64,000 nucleotides of DNA from Plenodomus lindquistii (Eukaryota; Ascomycota; Dothideomycetes; Pleosporales; Leptosphaeriaceae): assembly GCA_025504975.1 (NCBI GenBank), contig JANUWI010000017.1, forward strand, positions 62,001 through 126,000, given 5' to 3'. Both the position numbers and the translations under genes were made by a program. The notes under the pieces are model-generated. The model did not search any database and had not been told where the DNA came from. It was given only the letters and a program-made list of their open reading frames with translations. Shown piece by piece: positions 21,082 through 34,700 of this stretch. How positions within the stretch are numbered: position 1 is the first letter of the stretch; each line of letters starts with the position of its first letter.

Positions 21082-24000
21082 TCATTTCCTCTCTTCGCCA
21101 GCAGCAATAGTGGACAGGTCTTCCCGCGCTGTCTCAAATCGCTCGACATGTGGTCTCTCATTCAAGCCAGCAATAGGGCTTGCATCCTCTGCGAGAACGC
21201 TGAAGGCTCCAGCGGTAACGAACCGCTCTACACCTGGTCTTTCTCTCAAGATCTGTTCATTCACAGATTCCGTAGCCGAACCTGCCGCTCCCAGCTCTTT
21301 TGTCTCTTGCGGTATATCAACAGCAGGCGGCGTGGCGATTTCCATACTCTGGAGTGTGACAGTGCTTGCATTGAAATATTGCTCGGGTCGCCCGTCTACC
21401 TTGAGGCTGAACGGGTACGCGATGCCCCCTTTGAAAGGTCTTGTGCTTGACCGGTCAGTGGCTGGTATAATCGTTGGTGGCGACTGTGGATTGTCCGAGA
21501 TGATGATGCCAGGCAAGTGATTGGGCGCATCATTCAAACTATCATTCTGGGACGAGAGCGGCGAAATCTGTCCCGCTGGGATCTCAGCCTCTGAGCCAGG
21601 CTGGCCAGGCAACGGAGGCACATAGCTGGACACGTCCTCCGCTGAATCGCCAGTCTGGCCTTCATCATTGACAGGGTGATGCCGTGAATTAGAGCGCGAT
21701 CGAGTCGCGCGAGGGGCAGTAAGGCCGCCATTGCGGCTGCGCCTCGGCTTCAGCCCATCCTTACGCTCTAGAGCGCCTTCTTGGACTGGCGTGTGAGAAG
21801 CCTGATCAACAGTACTATCTGCCTTCTCTTCGCGCACAATCTACGTACTGTCAGCTATGCAGCGCATCGAACACGGTATGGTACCACTCACGGTATCCTT
21901 GTCATGCTGACTCCCCCAGCCACTCCACATCATCATACCCCAACTCTTCTTCTTCGCCTTTTCAGCCTTCATGCCCTTCAGGCGTCGACCAGCAAGCGCA
22001 GTCGGAGGTGGTGTCTCGCCTGGAAATCCCTCAAAGCCCTTCCTAAAATCTTTCATACGTTGTTTTTGAATCTTGATCTTCTGTTTTGAAAATTTGCTGT
22101 TCCATTGTTGCTGTGCCTTCATCCACTTGCTCACTGGGCCGACTTTAGGGACACCTACTTCAGCAACAGGAAGGTTGAGGGCAACAAGTTCCTCCTTGGG
22201 CGGTAAAGGGTAGATGTAGCCATTTCGATCGATACGTTGACGAATCATATGCCGTTCAAATTGGGGAATCGGATCACCAGCTCTGCCGACCCTGGTATTC
22301 AAATTGCCTTTCTCCTGGGGATGTGCTGCACCAGAACCATCCATTTGCTCCACCTTCGAAGACTTCACATCTTCCGAGGAAGAGCTAGAAGCAACTTCAT
22401 CTGGTCCAGACGAGCTACTCGAGTCAGTGCTCATGAAGGAGATGTCGTCGTCTTCCAAAATGTCTATCGATTTCTTCTGAGCTCGGGCAAGTGACCATGC
22501 TCCAAACTGCGCGATGCTGCGGTACATATGCTTGGCAGGTCGCGTGAAACTGAGTGTGGGGCATACGTGACAGAGGTCATCCCAGACCTGTAACTGTACA
22601 TTGGTAGGCTTATATTTCGCGGCTTGTGTCTGAATCTCTTCCTTGGTCTGATTGTTCGACGGCGGCGGGAGATAATTGCTTGGCTGACTAGCTTTGTGAG
22701 CAACGTAGATCTGCTCGTCACGAAGGAGCTCCCCGCCACCTGATTGGATGAGTAACGGTGGGAGGCCACCCAGTGTAGGCTGTAGCGCAGGTGACACAAG
22801 CGGGTGTGTGAGCAACGAATTTGCACAGTACATCTGGATCTGATCTTTGATCTCCACACGTGAGTTGGTGTCGAGTTGTACAGAGAGCATGCCCTTTGGC
22901 CCGACGCTGTATTTGCCGTCTCCTGATACCCATGTATCTTTCCTCGTCTCTGCGGCAGAATCATCCAAGAGCTCTTCTAGGTCAGGCTGATCCGAGGATC
23001 GAATCGAGTATCCTCTCACGCGCTCTTCCTTTGCCTCTTTCTGCGCCGCACGCTCTTGCTTGTCGGGTTTGGAAGCGGATGTTCGAGGGGAGTGGACTGG
23101 TTCATGCTGGGAGACCTGGTTACAGCGTTCCAGCTCGAGCAAATCGTCGGCGTTGGGTGGGGCTGAAATGTTTCAGTGCGAGGTTCAAATGGCAACAACA
23201 TACACTTACGCCAACTCATGCTCGGCTTATGGATGAAGCCATGCGACGGGATGTAGTCCATCTTATCGTCGCCTCCTAAGCTCGGGAAGCTGTGCGTGAG
23301 GTCTACCCATGGACTGATTAGAATAGCGCCAGCTGGCAACGGGATGCCCTGGTCTCGTAGTGTCACCAGTATGCTCAGCACCATGCCGCCACCTGCTGAG
23401 TCACCAGCAAGGATAATAGTGGAGGGGTCGTGCCCCTCGTCGAGGAGATAGAAATATGCCGCAAGACCTTTTGTGATTAGAGTACTCAAAGACCATCCTT
23501 GCTGTTGGACTCACAATCATAGAGACCACAAGGAAACGGGAATTGCGGTGCGAGCCTGTACTTTGGTGCCAGTACACGTGCTTTGAGTTTGCGTGCGTGC
23601 CTCTGCATTTGATAGCGATGCTCGTCTACACTGCCAAAGTAGTATGCGCCACCGTGCACGTACAGCATGATGCGGTCGCCCTTGGTGATGTTCAACTGCT
23701 TGCGGGCATCGTGGTCTTTGCGCATCTCAATCCATTCCGCCTTCAACGTTGTCCCTTCGCGCCTCCACTGCCACCATGTCGCTCCGCCAACGGCTTTTAT
23801 GCCCTTTGGTCCAAGTTGCGCGGTGATACATTGGGCCGACCGCTTCAGTTGCACTGGAGAGATGTCGACTTCCCTCACGTGCACCCAATGCGGGACCGGC
23901 ACCCATTGTGATGTAAAGCGCTGCAGCTCGTCGACGGTGTGGAAAGACGCGTAGTGAAGGAATCGGCGGATGAGTTCGAGGCCTTCGTGGTACGATATAT

Positions 24001-24109
24001 GCGCCGTGGGCTTTTGGTGCAGGTTCTTGCGCTTAAGGTAGTGTAGGAAATAGGTTTGTATGACCGTGGGCGTCACAGCAGCGCCGACGGAGATTGTCGT
24101 AACGGGCAT
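21082..24109 (-). CDS. Large alpha/beta-hydrolase (HSL-type esterase) with long disordered C terminus
   Basis: Exons 24109-23515, 23467-23210, 23162-21892 and 21840-21082 give 960 residues. The catalytic half is of the hormone-sensitive-lipase / esterase type. It has the oxyanion motif VHGGAYYFG (151-159), the nucleophile motif GDSAGG with Ser222, and the probable acid and base in LLRDEQIYVAHKAS (Asp433) and VWDDLCHVCP (His483). A charged insertion of about 100 residues (KPDKQERAAQKEAKEERVRG...) lies between the nucleophile and the acid, and is unusual for the fold. From about residue 500 the chain is Ser/Glu-rich and then basic (KQKIKIQKQRMKDFRKGFEGFPGE). It ends in some 300 low-complexity residues. 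Substrates are unknown: acyl or aryl esters are likely. It is divergent from the O-methyltransferase with 1.6 kb between. It could release or trim the polyketide, but its size suggests a conserved independent role. Confidence 0.88.
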
Positions 24110-25719
24110 GGTGAATGTCTTGGAGGTGAGGCGCTGGGCAAGATGCGGAGGCGGCGGAGAAGTGCGCGCGCGTCCAAAATTAGGCGCATCAATGCTCGTT
24201 ACACTTCAAAGCAGAATGCGCACACGGACCAAATGTCAGCGAAGATGCTAAGGCCGTACAGGTTTGCAGGCCCATTGGTTATGTCTACAGCACGAGGTGT
24301 GGTGTGTTCAGGGGAAATTGAAGAGGACATGGATAATCTCCCCACAGTTGCAGGGGCCGCGGTTGAGCCCGCTTCCTCCAGCATGACGTCATGGACCCTG
24401 GAATCTCGAGCAAAGTATGCCTCAATGGTGTCCAGTACTGTTCGGATGTGTCAGAATGCGTTATACCACGGACTATGGAAATTCGCCCTCAGTTGGGTCT
24501 GGTAAAGGTGGTGCCAGCCCGAGACTTGGCAATACAATATGAAGAGACGGGGCAGCATCAAACACCGAGGAATATACACCGTGGTGGAAAAGGAAGGCTC
24601 TAGCGTACTACAGTGGGTGATTGTGGCCTTTCGTGAGCCTTTGTTGGAGCTGACCAGCAATCATTCAAATGCCGTCGCATGCCCTGATCCAAGAGTTCTA
24701 TGCACCAACGACGAAAGAAGCTCCTTGCCGGCTGGGTCAAGGGCAATGCTGACAACGATTCTCCTCTACGAGCTTAACAGAACCGGTTAGCTGGGACGCG
24801 TAACTTGGCTGAGCGGATCATCCCGAGGCAACGTCAGGCCGAACCGCTCCATCCTCCCTCCTGTCAACATGTAACCACAATTGTCACCCAAATTCCTCGA
24901 TCCCAGCATTCCCACTAGATACTGTGACTGCACAGTAGTCTGCAGCGGACATGTGTAGAGCATCCAGGCGCGCCCACCTCGGCGCTTGTCTGACGAAGCC
25001 TGCCAACGCATGCATACACGCCTTGCTAGCGCGCTGCCCGCGTCTGTCGAGTTGCATCCTTCCGAGTCAGCAAGATGCATTCCGCCGGCGAGCAATTCTG
25101 CTGCACGGTAGAATGGACAGTTCTCATCCCTGAGCGCGACATGCCGCATCGGCCCGCTGTCGTCCTCGTTATCTCGGCGAATACAAGGACGAGTGACGAT
25201 CGATCGATATCTACCCATACTAAAGTAGTGATATTCAGAGGGTTAGGAGCCACGGGGGCGACAGTAGCCTAGGGTCGTCCAATTAGGTCTTTTGCAAACC
25301 TGAAAAGAATGGGACGGGCGAATCAAATGTCAATGGCAAGTAGAGTGCTGGGCCTACTGGGGCGCTCGAACACGGCAGTAGCCAACCCGCCACGGCTGAC
25401 ATCGTGTCATTGGCAATCTGCTGGGGTATGAAATCCTAGCGCCCACAATGGTCTTTGCGGTTCAGGAGTTTGCTCCGGCGCTCATGCCATAGTGCTGTGT
25501 AGGTGTAGACCATGCAGCATGCACAATGTTTGCACTACCTGGCCCGCAGAACTTACCTGGGGTCAACCTGCAGGGGTTTGCTCAATGGCTTTGAGACTGA
25601 TGTTGGTAATAGTGGAAGCCTGGGCGTATTCCACCGGGCTATGATTTTCAGTCCATTGTACACTGACTCTAGAAATCACAAAGGTTCAGAGATCGAGCAA
25701 CGGAGATTTCATCCAGAAA
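24110..25719. other. 1.6 kb divergent intergenic region (hydrolase / O-methyltransferase)
   Basis: It holds both promoters. The longest internal ORF with a real ATG is on the minus strand at 25218-24787 (143 codons, Cys- and Arg-containing, MGRYRSIVTRPC...). It has no family I recognise and no clear intron, so I leave it uncalled. No repeats. Confidence 0.5.
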
Positions 25720-27294
25720 ATGAGAGCAGAGCAACCCTCTACGCTCTTGGAGCTGGCCACTGAGGTCCAGCAATTGACTACACAAATCGTCGATGACCTG
25801 AAAGCGAAGCAGGTCCCTGAGCCTACTTTTAAAGTTGACACGGAAACGATTCCAGAGACTCCAGAGCAGATTCTCCTTCGTGCTCGCCTTAACGATACTG
25901 CGCGCGATCTGCTACGCCTTGTCAATGGCCCCAGGAACGATGCGCGTACCTTTGTGTGCTACCTCTACGATCTAGCAGCATGGCAAGTTGCATGCGAGTT
26001 CAATTTCTTCGAAGCCATCCCCGAAGACGGTGTAGCAACGGTCGAAGAAATTGCTGCCAAATCTGGGATCGACGAGGACCGGGTTGCACGTTTCCTGCGA
26101 ATGATGGCTACTGACCGTGTCTTCGAGGAGGTGGAGAAAAACGTCTTTAAGCACACTTCCAGAAGTGTCCTCTACCTCAAAGACAAACAGTGGCGAGACG
26201 TCATGCACTATCAGTATGTTCGCTGCTATCATTGACCTATGCGATTCTGTTGACGTATATCATAGGCTTGACGAATTTTTCAAGGCAGCCTCAGAAACGT
26301 CAGACAGCATCAAGGCCTCGCCCTCAACAACAGATGGTCAGAGAAATGCATTCGTCACCAGGCATGGGACAGAACTGTTCAAGTATTATCAAAACGACCC
26401 CAAAAGGGCAGCTCGTTTCGCAAGTGCTATGGCTGGCGTTTCTAGACGTACTATCTCCAACCTGTCGCTGTCGTATCGTGGCTAATTTCACCTAGTTGAA
26501 CGCCATTTTGAAAGCCTCAAAGAGAGTTTCCCGTGGGATCAAATTAGTGGACGCAAGGTAATCGATGTCGGAGGAGGCAGCGGCCACATGAGTGTGTCAC
26601 TGGCTCGGGTAAGATACCAGGCGCTTTCAAAAGGAGGAGCTTGATGAGCTGACCACGATGCAGGCTTTCCCTAAACTAGAGCTCATCGTTCAAGATTCGC
26701 TCGCCATGCTGTCCTCGGCGGCGCAAAATGATTTCTCGGACCTCAATGGCCGTGTGACATTTATGCCTCATGACTTTTTCACGCCTCAGCCAGTATCGGG
26801 TGCAGCTGCGTACTTGTTTCGGTACATCACTCACAACTGGAGTGACGAAGATTGCATCCGTATATTCAGAGCCATGATACCAGCGCTAGAGAAGAGTCCA
26901 CCTGGGACACCTCTGCTCATCAACGACGTGGTCCTCCCTGCACTTGGGGAAGCGTCAATGTATCACGATAACCGGATGCGTCAGGTCGACATTATGATGA
27001 TGTTGGTCCTGGGGGCGAAGCAACGGACCGAGGAACAGTTCCGTCGTCTTCTGTCAGATGCAGATCCACGACTGAAGGCAAGCGATTCAGTTGCGTTGAA
27101 CATTGCAACAATGCTGACTTTTCTAGATCAAAGCTATCCACGGTAAAGGCAATATGAGTCTAATCGAAGCGCATCTCGACACTGAGGCTGAACCGCAAGT
27201 CGAGCTCTCGGTGGGCGAAGACGCTCCCTCGACGGACTCGCTGCAGAATATGACTATCAATGACAGCCAGAAGCGAAACGGCACACGCTTTTGA
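25720..27294 (+). CDS. SAM-dependent O-methyltransferase (fungal secondary-metabolite type)
   Basis: Five exons, 25720-26213, 26266-26447, 26496-26608, 26664-27077 and 27127-27294, give 456 residues. An N-terminal helical dimerisation/winged-helix part is followed by the SAM-binding motif KVIDVGGGSGHMSV (246-259). The catalytic-base region RYITHNWSDEDC has His320, as in plant and fungal class II O-methyltransferases (PF00891). The last intron (27078-27126) uses a GC donor (AAG|GCAAGC) with a normal branch (CTGAC) and CTAG acceptor. Splicing it joins DADPRLK to IKAIHGKGNMSLIEAHL, the expected C-terminal beta hairpin. Unspliced, the frame ends at 27146 and loses it. The 30-residue acidic tail after IEAHL is extra. 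It sits 1.4 kb upstream of the PKS on the same strand and is the strongest candidate for a tailoring partner that methylates a hydroxyl or carboxyl of the polyketide. Confidence 0.93.
27078..27126 (+). other. GC-AG intron in O-methyltransferase gene
   Basis: A 49-nt intron begins GCAAGC after an AAG and ends TTCTAG, with a CTGAC branch-like site 9-13 nt before the end. GC donors of the form AG|GCAAG are the known minor class of U2 introns. Removal restores the family's C-terminal motif, which supports it. Confidence 0.85.
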
Positions 27295-28712
27295 AGCTAA
27301 TCAGACCGTTCCAGACACATTTGCCGAATCGTATGACTGATTACGACACTGCCATGGGTGGCTCATAATCTCGGCAGCCATTCCGGATTAGCTTTAGTCT
27401 TGCTACTTTCTCTTGAAGCTCCCGTGCTTGTCCAGAATGCGATAGCAATGTCCACTCCAGCCAAACAAAACATAATTCCCGACATTGGCGTCACATTGCA
27501 TTGGTCAAGGGCTAACTTCCGCAAGGGGGCCGCGTGTTAAACTTCGTCTACTCGCTTACTGGGATGTACACAGTATGCATCCTGCAGGATGGGCCTGCTC
27601 AATCCTTGGCTCCGACTCGCGTCACCCCACACGTTCTTAGCCTACATGCAGGCCGACGAAAGTGGTGACTGAATTGTCTACACCTAACAAAGCAGCCGAA
27701 CGCTTCATCATATCAACGCCCTGTTCGCTGAACTAAGCCATCTCAGATCATTCTGCCTCCCTTTCACTTCGCATATTCAATTATATGATTACTACCAAAC
27801 CCTCAAAGTTGCGTTTTGCAGTATTGAGGGCGGTCCCGAGTACTTCTGACTCAAGATGATGATGTTTTACTAAAGTAGCCACTGCGATGATGCCGGCACA
27901 TACACCGCTGCTTTGCCGCCCCGGAGCGGGACGCACCGGGATGACAGAGGCGGCTGAAAGCAACGGATAAAGCGATTACAATGGATGTACCGACGAGCAT
28001 TGACTCAATCTTCGATTTGGTCGTCCACATACGCTACGAGAATTTGCTGTGGGTAACCAACTACATGATTCCACGTATAAATCCATCTAGCGGCCGCCTT
28101 CGGTGATACTCTGGGAATCGAGAACCCTTGTTGCATTATCGACGCCGCTACATATGCAAGTCACAGAAGTGGATGTTGACTATTCACTTAATCAGGTGAC
28201 GGCTCCGCATGAAGTCTGAGCTGGACTATCCACGATCAACGCTCTGTTCGTATTGACGGCGTCTAGCGTCCATTTCTTTTATTGTCCAATGAGCCAGCGA
28301 GTATGCATGCAATGGCGCCGCATCACACGGTCACTGCTTGGAACGCTTCTTTCGATTGTTGGTGGCCTTGATGTTCACAGTCTGGCTTGTCTGCAGGGGG
28401 CAGACGATACGGACTGCTTGCGGTAACATACCCACACTTGGTAGCGTTAGCCTCAGTGACTGAGAACTGCCGTCTTGAATGAACTGCAATTCCAGTCCGT
28501 GCTACGCGGGTCACCGAGCGGCTGTAGAATGCAAAGATAGCAGCCGAGCTAGACGCACGTGAAGATGGGGCGCGGGTTGTTGGCCAAAACAGACGCTCGT
28601 GGGGTATATAGAAGGCTTCCATGGCAACCCTGGCGAAACCCTCGGGCACCTCGAGTTCCCATGTATATGAACGAGAATAAGGTTCAACCCGTTTATTCTC
28701 TCTCCAGCAACG
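27295..28712. promoter_or_regulatory. PKS upstream region with TATA-like box
   Basis: 1.4 kb between the O-methyltransferase and the PKS start, without a supportable ORF. A GGGTATATAG element at 28602-28611 lies about 105 bp before the PKS ATG, followed by a pyrimidine-rich leader (TTATTCTCTCTCCAGC) just before the start. Both fit a core promoter. GC-rich blocks near 27910-27935 contain CCCCGGAGCGGG, the kind of CGG/CCG sequence Zn2Cys6 proteins can bind, but there is no proof of use. Confidence 0.45.
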
Positions 28713-31700
28713 ATGGCGGTTGAGGAGCACAAGCCAATGCCCATCGCGGTTATCGGTCTCGGGTGCCGGCTCCCCGGCGACGTTACGAGCGGAGAGAAGC
28801 TCTGGGACTTACTGGTGTCAAAGAAGTCGGCTCGTACCGATGTGCCACCAGGACGTTTCAATGTCGATGCTTTTTACCATCCGGATGGTGATCGGTACGG
28901 ATCGGTACGTAGCGAGAGGCGCCGTCATCAGCACGGTCCGGCCCGATAGAGTTTCGCACTGACAAGATGATCAGGCCAACATGCGCGGTGGACATTACCT
29001 CAAGGAAGACGTATCATTATTCGATGCGCCATTCTTCTCGATATCGCCGGCAGAAGCCATGGCGATGGATCCCATGCAGCGGCTGATGCTTGAGGTTGCA
29101 TATGAAGCGTTAGAGAACTCAGGTACCACGCTGGCAGACGTCTCGGGATCGAAAACTTCCTGCTACGTCGGCTGCTTTACGAAAGACTATGAAGAAATGC
29201 AAAGAAGGGATATGGAACTTGCTCCCAAATATCAATCGACGGGCGCGTCACAGACAATGCTCTCCAATCGCTTGAGTTACTTCTTCAACCTGAAGGGCCC
29301 TAGCATGAGTCTAGATACAGCATGCAGCAGCGGTCTTATCGCTGTACATCTTGCATGCCAAAGTCTCCGCACCGGCGAAAGCACCATGGCGATTGCAGGG
29401 GGGAGTAATCTGATGCTCAGCCCAGACATCCAAATTGAAATGAGCGATATGCATTTTCTTGGCCCAGACTCGATCTCTTACGCATTCGATGAGCGAGCAA
29501 ACGGCTATGCACGAGGAGAAGGCGTAGGTGCAATTATACTAAAACCACTCGATCTGGCTTTACGTGACAATGATCCGATTCGAGCGGTGATTCGCGGAAC
29601 CGCCGCGAGCTCCGACGGACGAACGCCAGGCATTACAATGCCGTCGAAACAAGCACAAGTCGATCTGATAAGGTCTGCATACCAAGCCGCCGGATGCGAT
29701 GTCAGCGGAACCGGGTATTTCGAGGCACATGGTACTGGGACTGCTGCCGGAGATCCAATAGAGACTGGTGCAATCGGCCAAGTTTTCGCTTCAAGTCGAC
29801 CCCTTGCTGCAGATGGCCAACCAATACCACTTGCTGTTGGATCGATCAAAACGAACATTGGCCACCTTGAGGGCGCAAGCGGTATTGCTGGACTATGCAA
29901 AGCCGTATTGAGCGTCGAACGAGGCGTGATTTTGCCAAATATCTGGTTCGAACGAGGCAACCCTGCTATCGACTTCGAGAACTGGCGTATAAATGTTCCA
30001 ACAGAGCACCAGGAGTGGCCGCTAGAGGGTGTGCGGCGTGCATCAGTGAATTCTTTTGGTTATGGAGGCACGAACGCGCATGTCATATTGGATGATGCTT
30101 TCCACTTCTTACAACAGCGACAGGGTGCCACGCGTGGTCATGTCAGGAACGATTCTGGCTTTGTGAGCCCCATCAGCGAGACGTACAGAGATGATGAGCG
30201 ACGATCACGAATCTTCTTACTTTCGGCCAACGACGAGCGTAGCCTAAGTCACATGGGCAATACCCTTTCCGAACATCTCCAAGCTCAATCGACATTTGGC
30301 GATGGCGAGCTGCTGGATAACCTCGCATACACACTTTGCGAACGACGATCGCGATTTTCATATACAGCGTTTCTCGTTGTATCCGACCGAGGCGAGCTAC
30401 ACAGCAAGTTACAGAAACTTACCCCCGCGGGATCTGCTAACAACACGCCTCCTCGGATAAGCTTCATCTTCACAGGCCAAGGAGCTCAATGGTGGGCTAT
30501 GGGACGAGAACTTCTCCACTACCCTGTATTCAAAAAGACCTTGCTTCACTGTGACACTATTGTACGAAACCTAGGATCAGATTGGTCGTTAATGGAAGAG
30601 CTTCTCAAGGACAAAGAGTCGTCCCGAGTCAACGAAGCAACTTATAGTAAGTGGTGTAACGCTGACCGACGTCTGACCGAATTGTAAACTAATCATTCCA
30701 CTACTGCAGGTCAGCCTCTATGTACCGCGCTTCAAATCGCGCTTGTAGACTTGTTCGCATCTTGGAAGATTACCCCACACAGCGTAGTCGGCCATTCAAG
30801 CGGAGAGATCGCAGCCGCATATGCCGTGGGGGCTTTGAATACCCAATCCGCAATGACTGTGGCTTACTTCCGTGGCCTTCTGTCGCCAAAAGTTAAGAGT
30901 CTTGGCTATGACGGGCGTATGATGGCTGTCGGCCTTTCGGAAGAGCAAGCCTTGGCTGAGATTGCGACTATGGATGAGAACCTAGGCAAGTCTGTCGTGG
31001 CTTGCGTCAATAGTAAGCTTCCAACCGATCAAGTGTTACGTCAACTTGCTAACAACATTAACACAAAGGTCCACAAGGTGTGACGATATCCGGTGATACT
31101 GCTGCCATCGAAGAGCTGCAAAAGTCATTGACTGCAAAGGGTATCTTCGCAAAGGCACTTCAAGTGGACACAGCATACCACTCACATCACATGCAAGCTA
31201 TTGCGGAAGAGTATTTAGCTCACTTACAAGACGCAGGTGTTTTTGCACTTGAGTCAAATCAGAACGTACAGATGTTCTCATCTGTCACAGAAGACGTCGT
31301 CGACCCAAGTCAACTAGGTCCAGAGTACTGGGTGTCAAATCTTGTTGGCTGTGTGCGCTTCTCCGGCGCGCTCCAAAAGCTGTGCACATCTGAATCCAAC
31401 ACTGACACTCTACTTGAAGTGGGACCACACGCGCTATTCAAGCTCCCTGTGAAGGAGATCTTGCAGACGATATATGGCGAAAGCCCAAAGATCCAGTACC
31501 TATCTACACTCATACGCAACAAACCTGCCGACATAACAGCCCTCGACGTCGCGGGGCGACTATCTGCTCAAGGCTATCCAGTCGGTCTCCACGCCATCAA
31601 CTTCCCCACTGAACCCAAGCACTCACTCTCAGTACTCACCGACCTCCCACAATACCCATGGAACCACACGCGGAGCTATTGGTGCGAGTCTCGCCTCAGT

Positions 31701-34700
31701 AAAGACTACCGCTTCCGGAAGTTCCCAAGGACCGACATCCTTGGTGCGCCAGTCTATGACTGGAACCCGCTCGAGCCACGTTGGAGAAACTTCATGCGGC
31801 TACGAGAGCAGCCTTGGCTACGCGACCATGTGGTCCAAGGCGATGTGCTATTCCCAGCTTGTGGCTATCTTTGCATGGCTATTGAGGCATGTCGGCAAAT
31901 GGCTGTGATATCGCCTTCGACTCTCTTGCCGCCAGGATCGAATAATGTTGCGGAGTACCGACTACGCGAGGTCAACATTTCTAGAGCGCTGGTCGTTCCG
32001 GAGACTGCTGAAGGAGTTGAGACGTCGTTTTCTATGCGCTGTAGAACTGGCAGTAGTACATCGGACTCATGGCACGAGTTCCGCATCTTTTCATATACAA
32101 GTGATGGCGGCTGGGCGGAGAACTGCAGCGGCCTTGTATCTGTCTCGAGCCAATCAACGGTGGATAACCAGCTGTCTACTGAATGCCTCGCCGACTGGAA
32201 CGATGCACGATCAGAGATTGCTGTGAAGATGGACTCGGAAAATTTCTACAAAGGTGTTGACGCGCTAGGTCTTACCTACGGCCCTACGTTCCAAGGACTC
32301 GAGGAAGTCATGATCGACGAGGACAACGCCAATAGAGCGACTGGCATCATCAAAGTCACAGACACAAGGGCAGAAAACCCCAAACAATTCGAGCATGATC
32401 GGTTACTTCATCCGGCGACTCTGGATAACTTTCTACAGCTTGGACTTGCTGCGCTTGGTGGAGCTGAGCTCGCTAACCTCAAAGGTGCCATGGTGCCTAC
32501 CTTCGTGGAGGAGATTTCGATATCTGCAAACATAGCAGCGCAAATTGGGGATAAGCTTAATGTCATGGTCGACGCCCAACGACACGGAGCCAGAGAAGCT
32601 AAGGGCAACATCTTCGCTCTCGATCCTGCCACATCAAGACCGGTCGTGTTGCTGGACGGCTTCAAGTTTGTCGCAATCAACGGTGGTTTGGAAGCAGCTG
32701 AGGTACCGTCGCCTGCTAAACATTGCTACACACCAGTGTGGGAGCCTGATGTTGAGCTCATCGACCGTGATAGCCTGAACCGAGAGCTTCAAGCAGCACC
32801 AAAGGCAGATGATCGGCCCAAGACCGTAACAGAGTTGGAGCTGCTTTCATATCACTTCATCGATCAGGTGTTGCAACAAGTCGAGGAATCTGAAGTTAAT
32901 GGCATGCTTCCACATCATCAGCTCTTCTACAAGAACTTGTGCAAGCTGCGCAACGCTGTGATTGAGAAAACACATCCACAGCAGACAGATGAATGGCAGG
33001 ATCTGCAGAGTCCCGAAGTAGCGTCCAAGATTGAAGCAATGGTTGAGCACTACCGTAATCACGAATCAGCGTATGATGGCAAGCTGCTCGTAAGAGTTGG
33101 CGAAGCGCTCCCATTGGTGTTCAGACAAGAAGTTGAGCCTCTTGCTTTGATGACTCACGAGAACCTTCTCGAGGACTACTATACCACCGCAGTTGGTATG
33201 CCCAACACCTATGCACAAATCTCACGGTTCACCAACATGCTTTCACACAAGTATCCTAATCTCGACTGGCTGGAGATCGGCGCTGGCACTGGTGGCGCAA
33301 CGGTACCAACGCTCAAGGGACTCAGCGGATGTGAGGGTGTCCATCAGTATCCTCGTCTTAAGTCGTACACGTACACTGACATCTCTTCGTACTTCTTCCA
33401 GCGCGCGGCTGAGAAGTTTGAAGACTTTGCGCAGTTCATGAAGTTCAGGAAGCTTGACGTTGAGCATGATCCTGAGACGCAGGACTTCAAGCCCGCGTCC
33501 TACGATGTCCTTGTTGCAGCTAATGTGCTGCATGCTACATCAGATATGCATCGCACAATGACGCATGCGCGGAAGCTGCTACGTCCGGGCGGTAAGCTCA
33601 TCTTACTGGAAATGACGAACCGACTACTTGCTGCATCGGTCATTTTTGGTACCCTGCCAGGATGGTGGAATGCCTCTGAAGAATGGCGAACAGACGGTCC
33701 ACTCTTGACTGAGGGTCAGTGGGAAAACTTGCTACAAGCTACAGGCTTCAGTAGTTTACAAGCCAGCAGTCCAGATGTTCTCGATCCACTCGAGGAAGGG
33801 ACGCGGTTGATGATTGCCACAGCCGTGGAATCGAAGCCGACAATCAGCAACGGACTTCCCACGCCTCCAGAGCAACATCGAATTGTCGTAATCTGCGCTG
33901 ATTCGCCGATCAGAATGAACAGATTGGATATGCCGTTGGCGTTGAAGTCGAAACTTGAGTCTTCAGGTCTCCAGGCGCAGCTCGTGCCACTCAGCAAGTT
34001 GGACAAAAACACCGTCACCGACGCAGTGTGCATAAGCTTTGTCGAGCTTGATACGCCATTGTTTGCACACCCCTCGCCCGAGGAGCTTAGTCTGCTGCAG
34101 GCCATTGCTGAGGCATCAGCGGGGCTGATCTGGGTAACGCGTGGTGCAGCATCAGGTAATGTCGAGCGTCCAGAATTAGCAGTCTTCCAAGGTCTTGCGC
34201 GAACACTACGATCCGAGCACGAGAGCTTCTCATGCATCACCATCGATCTAGATGCTGAAAACGAGCTTTCTGCGAATGGCGTAGCCGATCTTCTTTCATC
34301 GATCTACAATCAGCGATTCGTTTCAGAGAAGGCGACTGAACTTGAGGACAGTGAATTCGTCGAGCAGGGTGGTGTACTTCGCATCAAGCGCGCAATCGAA
34401 GATGACAAGTTGAATGAGTTCGTACTTGCTCGCACGGATCCAACGGCATTACCACCCAAGTTTGAAACCCTATTGCAGGAGGACCGGCCGCTCAAACTCA
34501 GGATACCGGAGGCTGGAGTTAAGGAACCGTTCATCTTCGAAGACGATAGAAGCTACACCGCGCCAGTTGCGCCTCACCAAGTGGAGATTGCGATACAAGC
34601 CGCAAGCCTTCGACTACAGGATATCCCAATTCTAAGTGGCGAATTTTTTGGCCAAAGTTTGGGTCGAGAATGCGCAGGTATCATCATCAAATCCGGCAGA

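Noticed and set aside
24787..25218. 143-codon minus-strand ORF as a gene
   Set aside because: Real ATG, but no recognisable domain or intron, and it lies in a divergent promoter region; left uncalled.
30647..31079. Stops at 30687 and 31083 suggesting a broken PKS
   Set aside because: Both lie in or next to clear introns (30647-30709 and 31013-31068); splicing restores SQPLCTALQ and NSPQGVTISGD, normal AT sequence.
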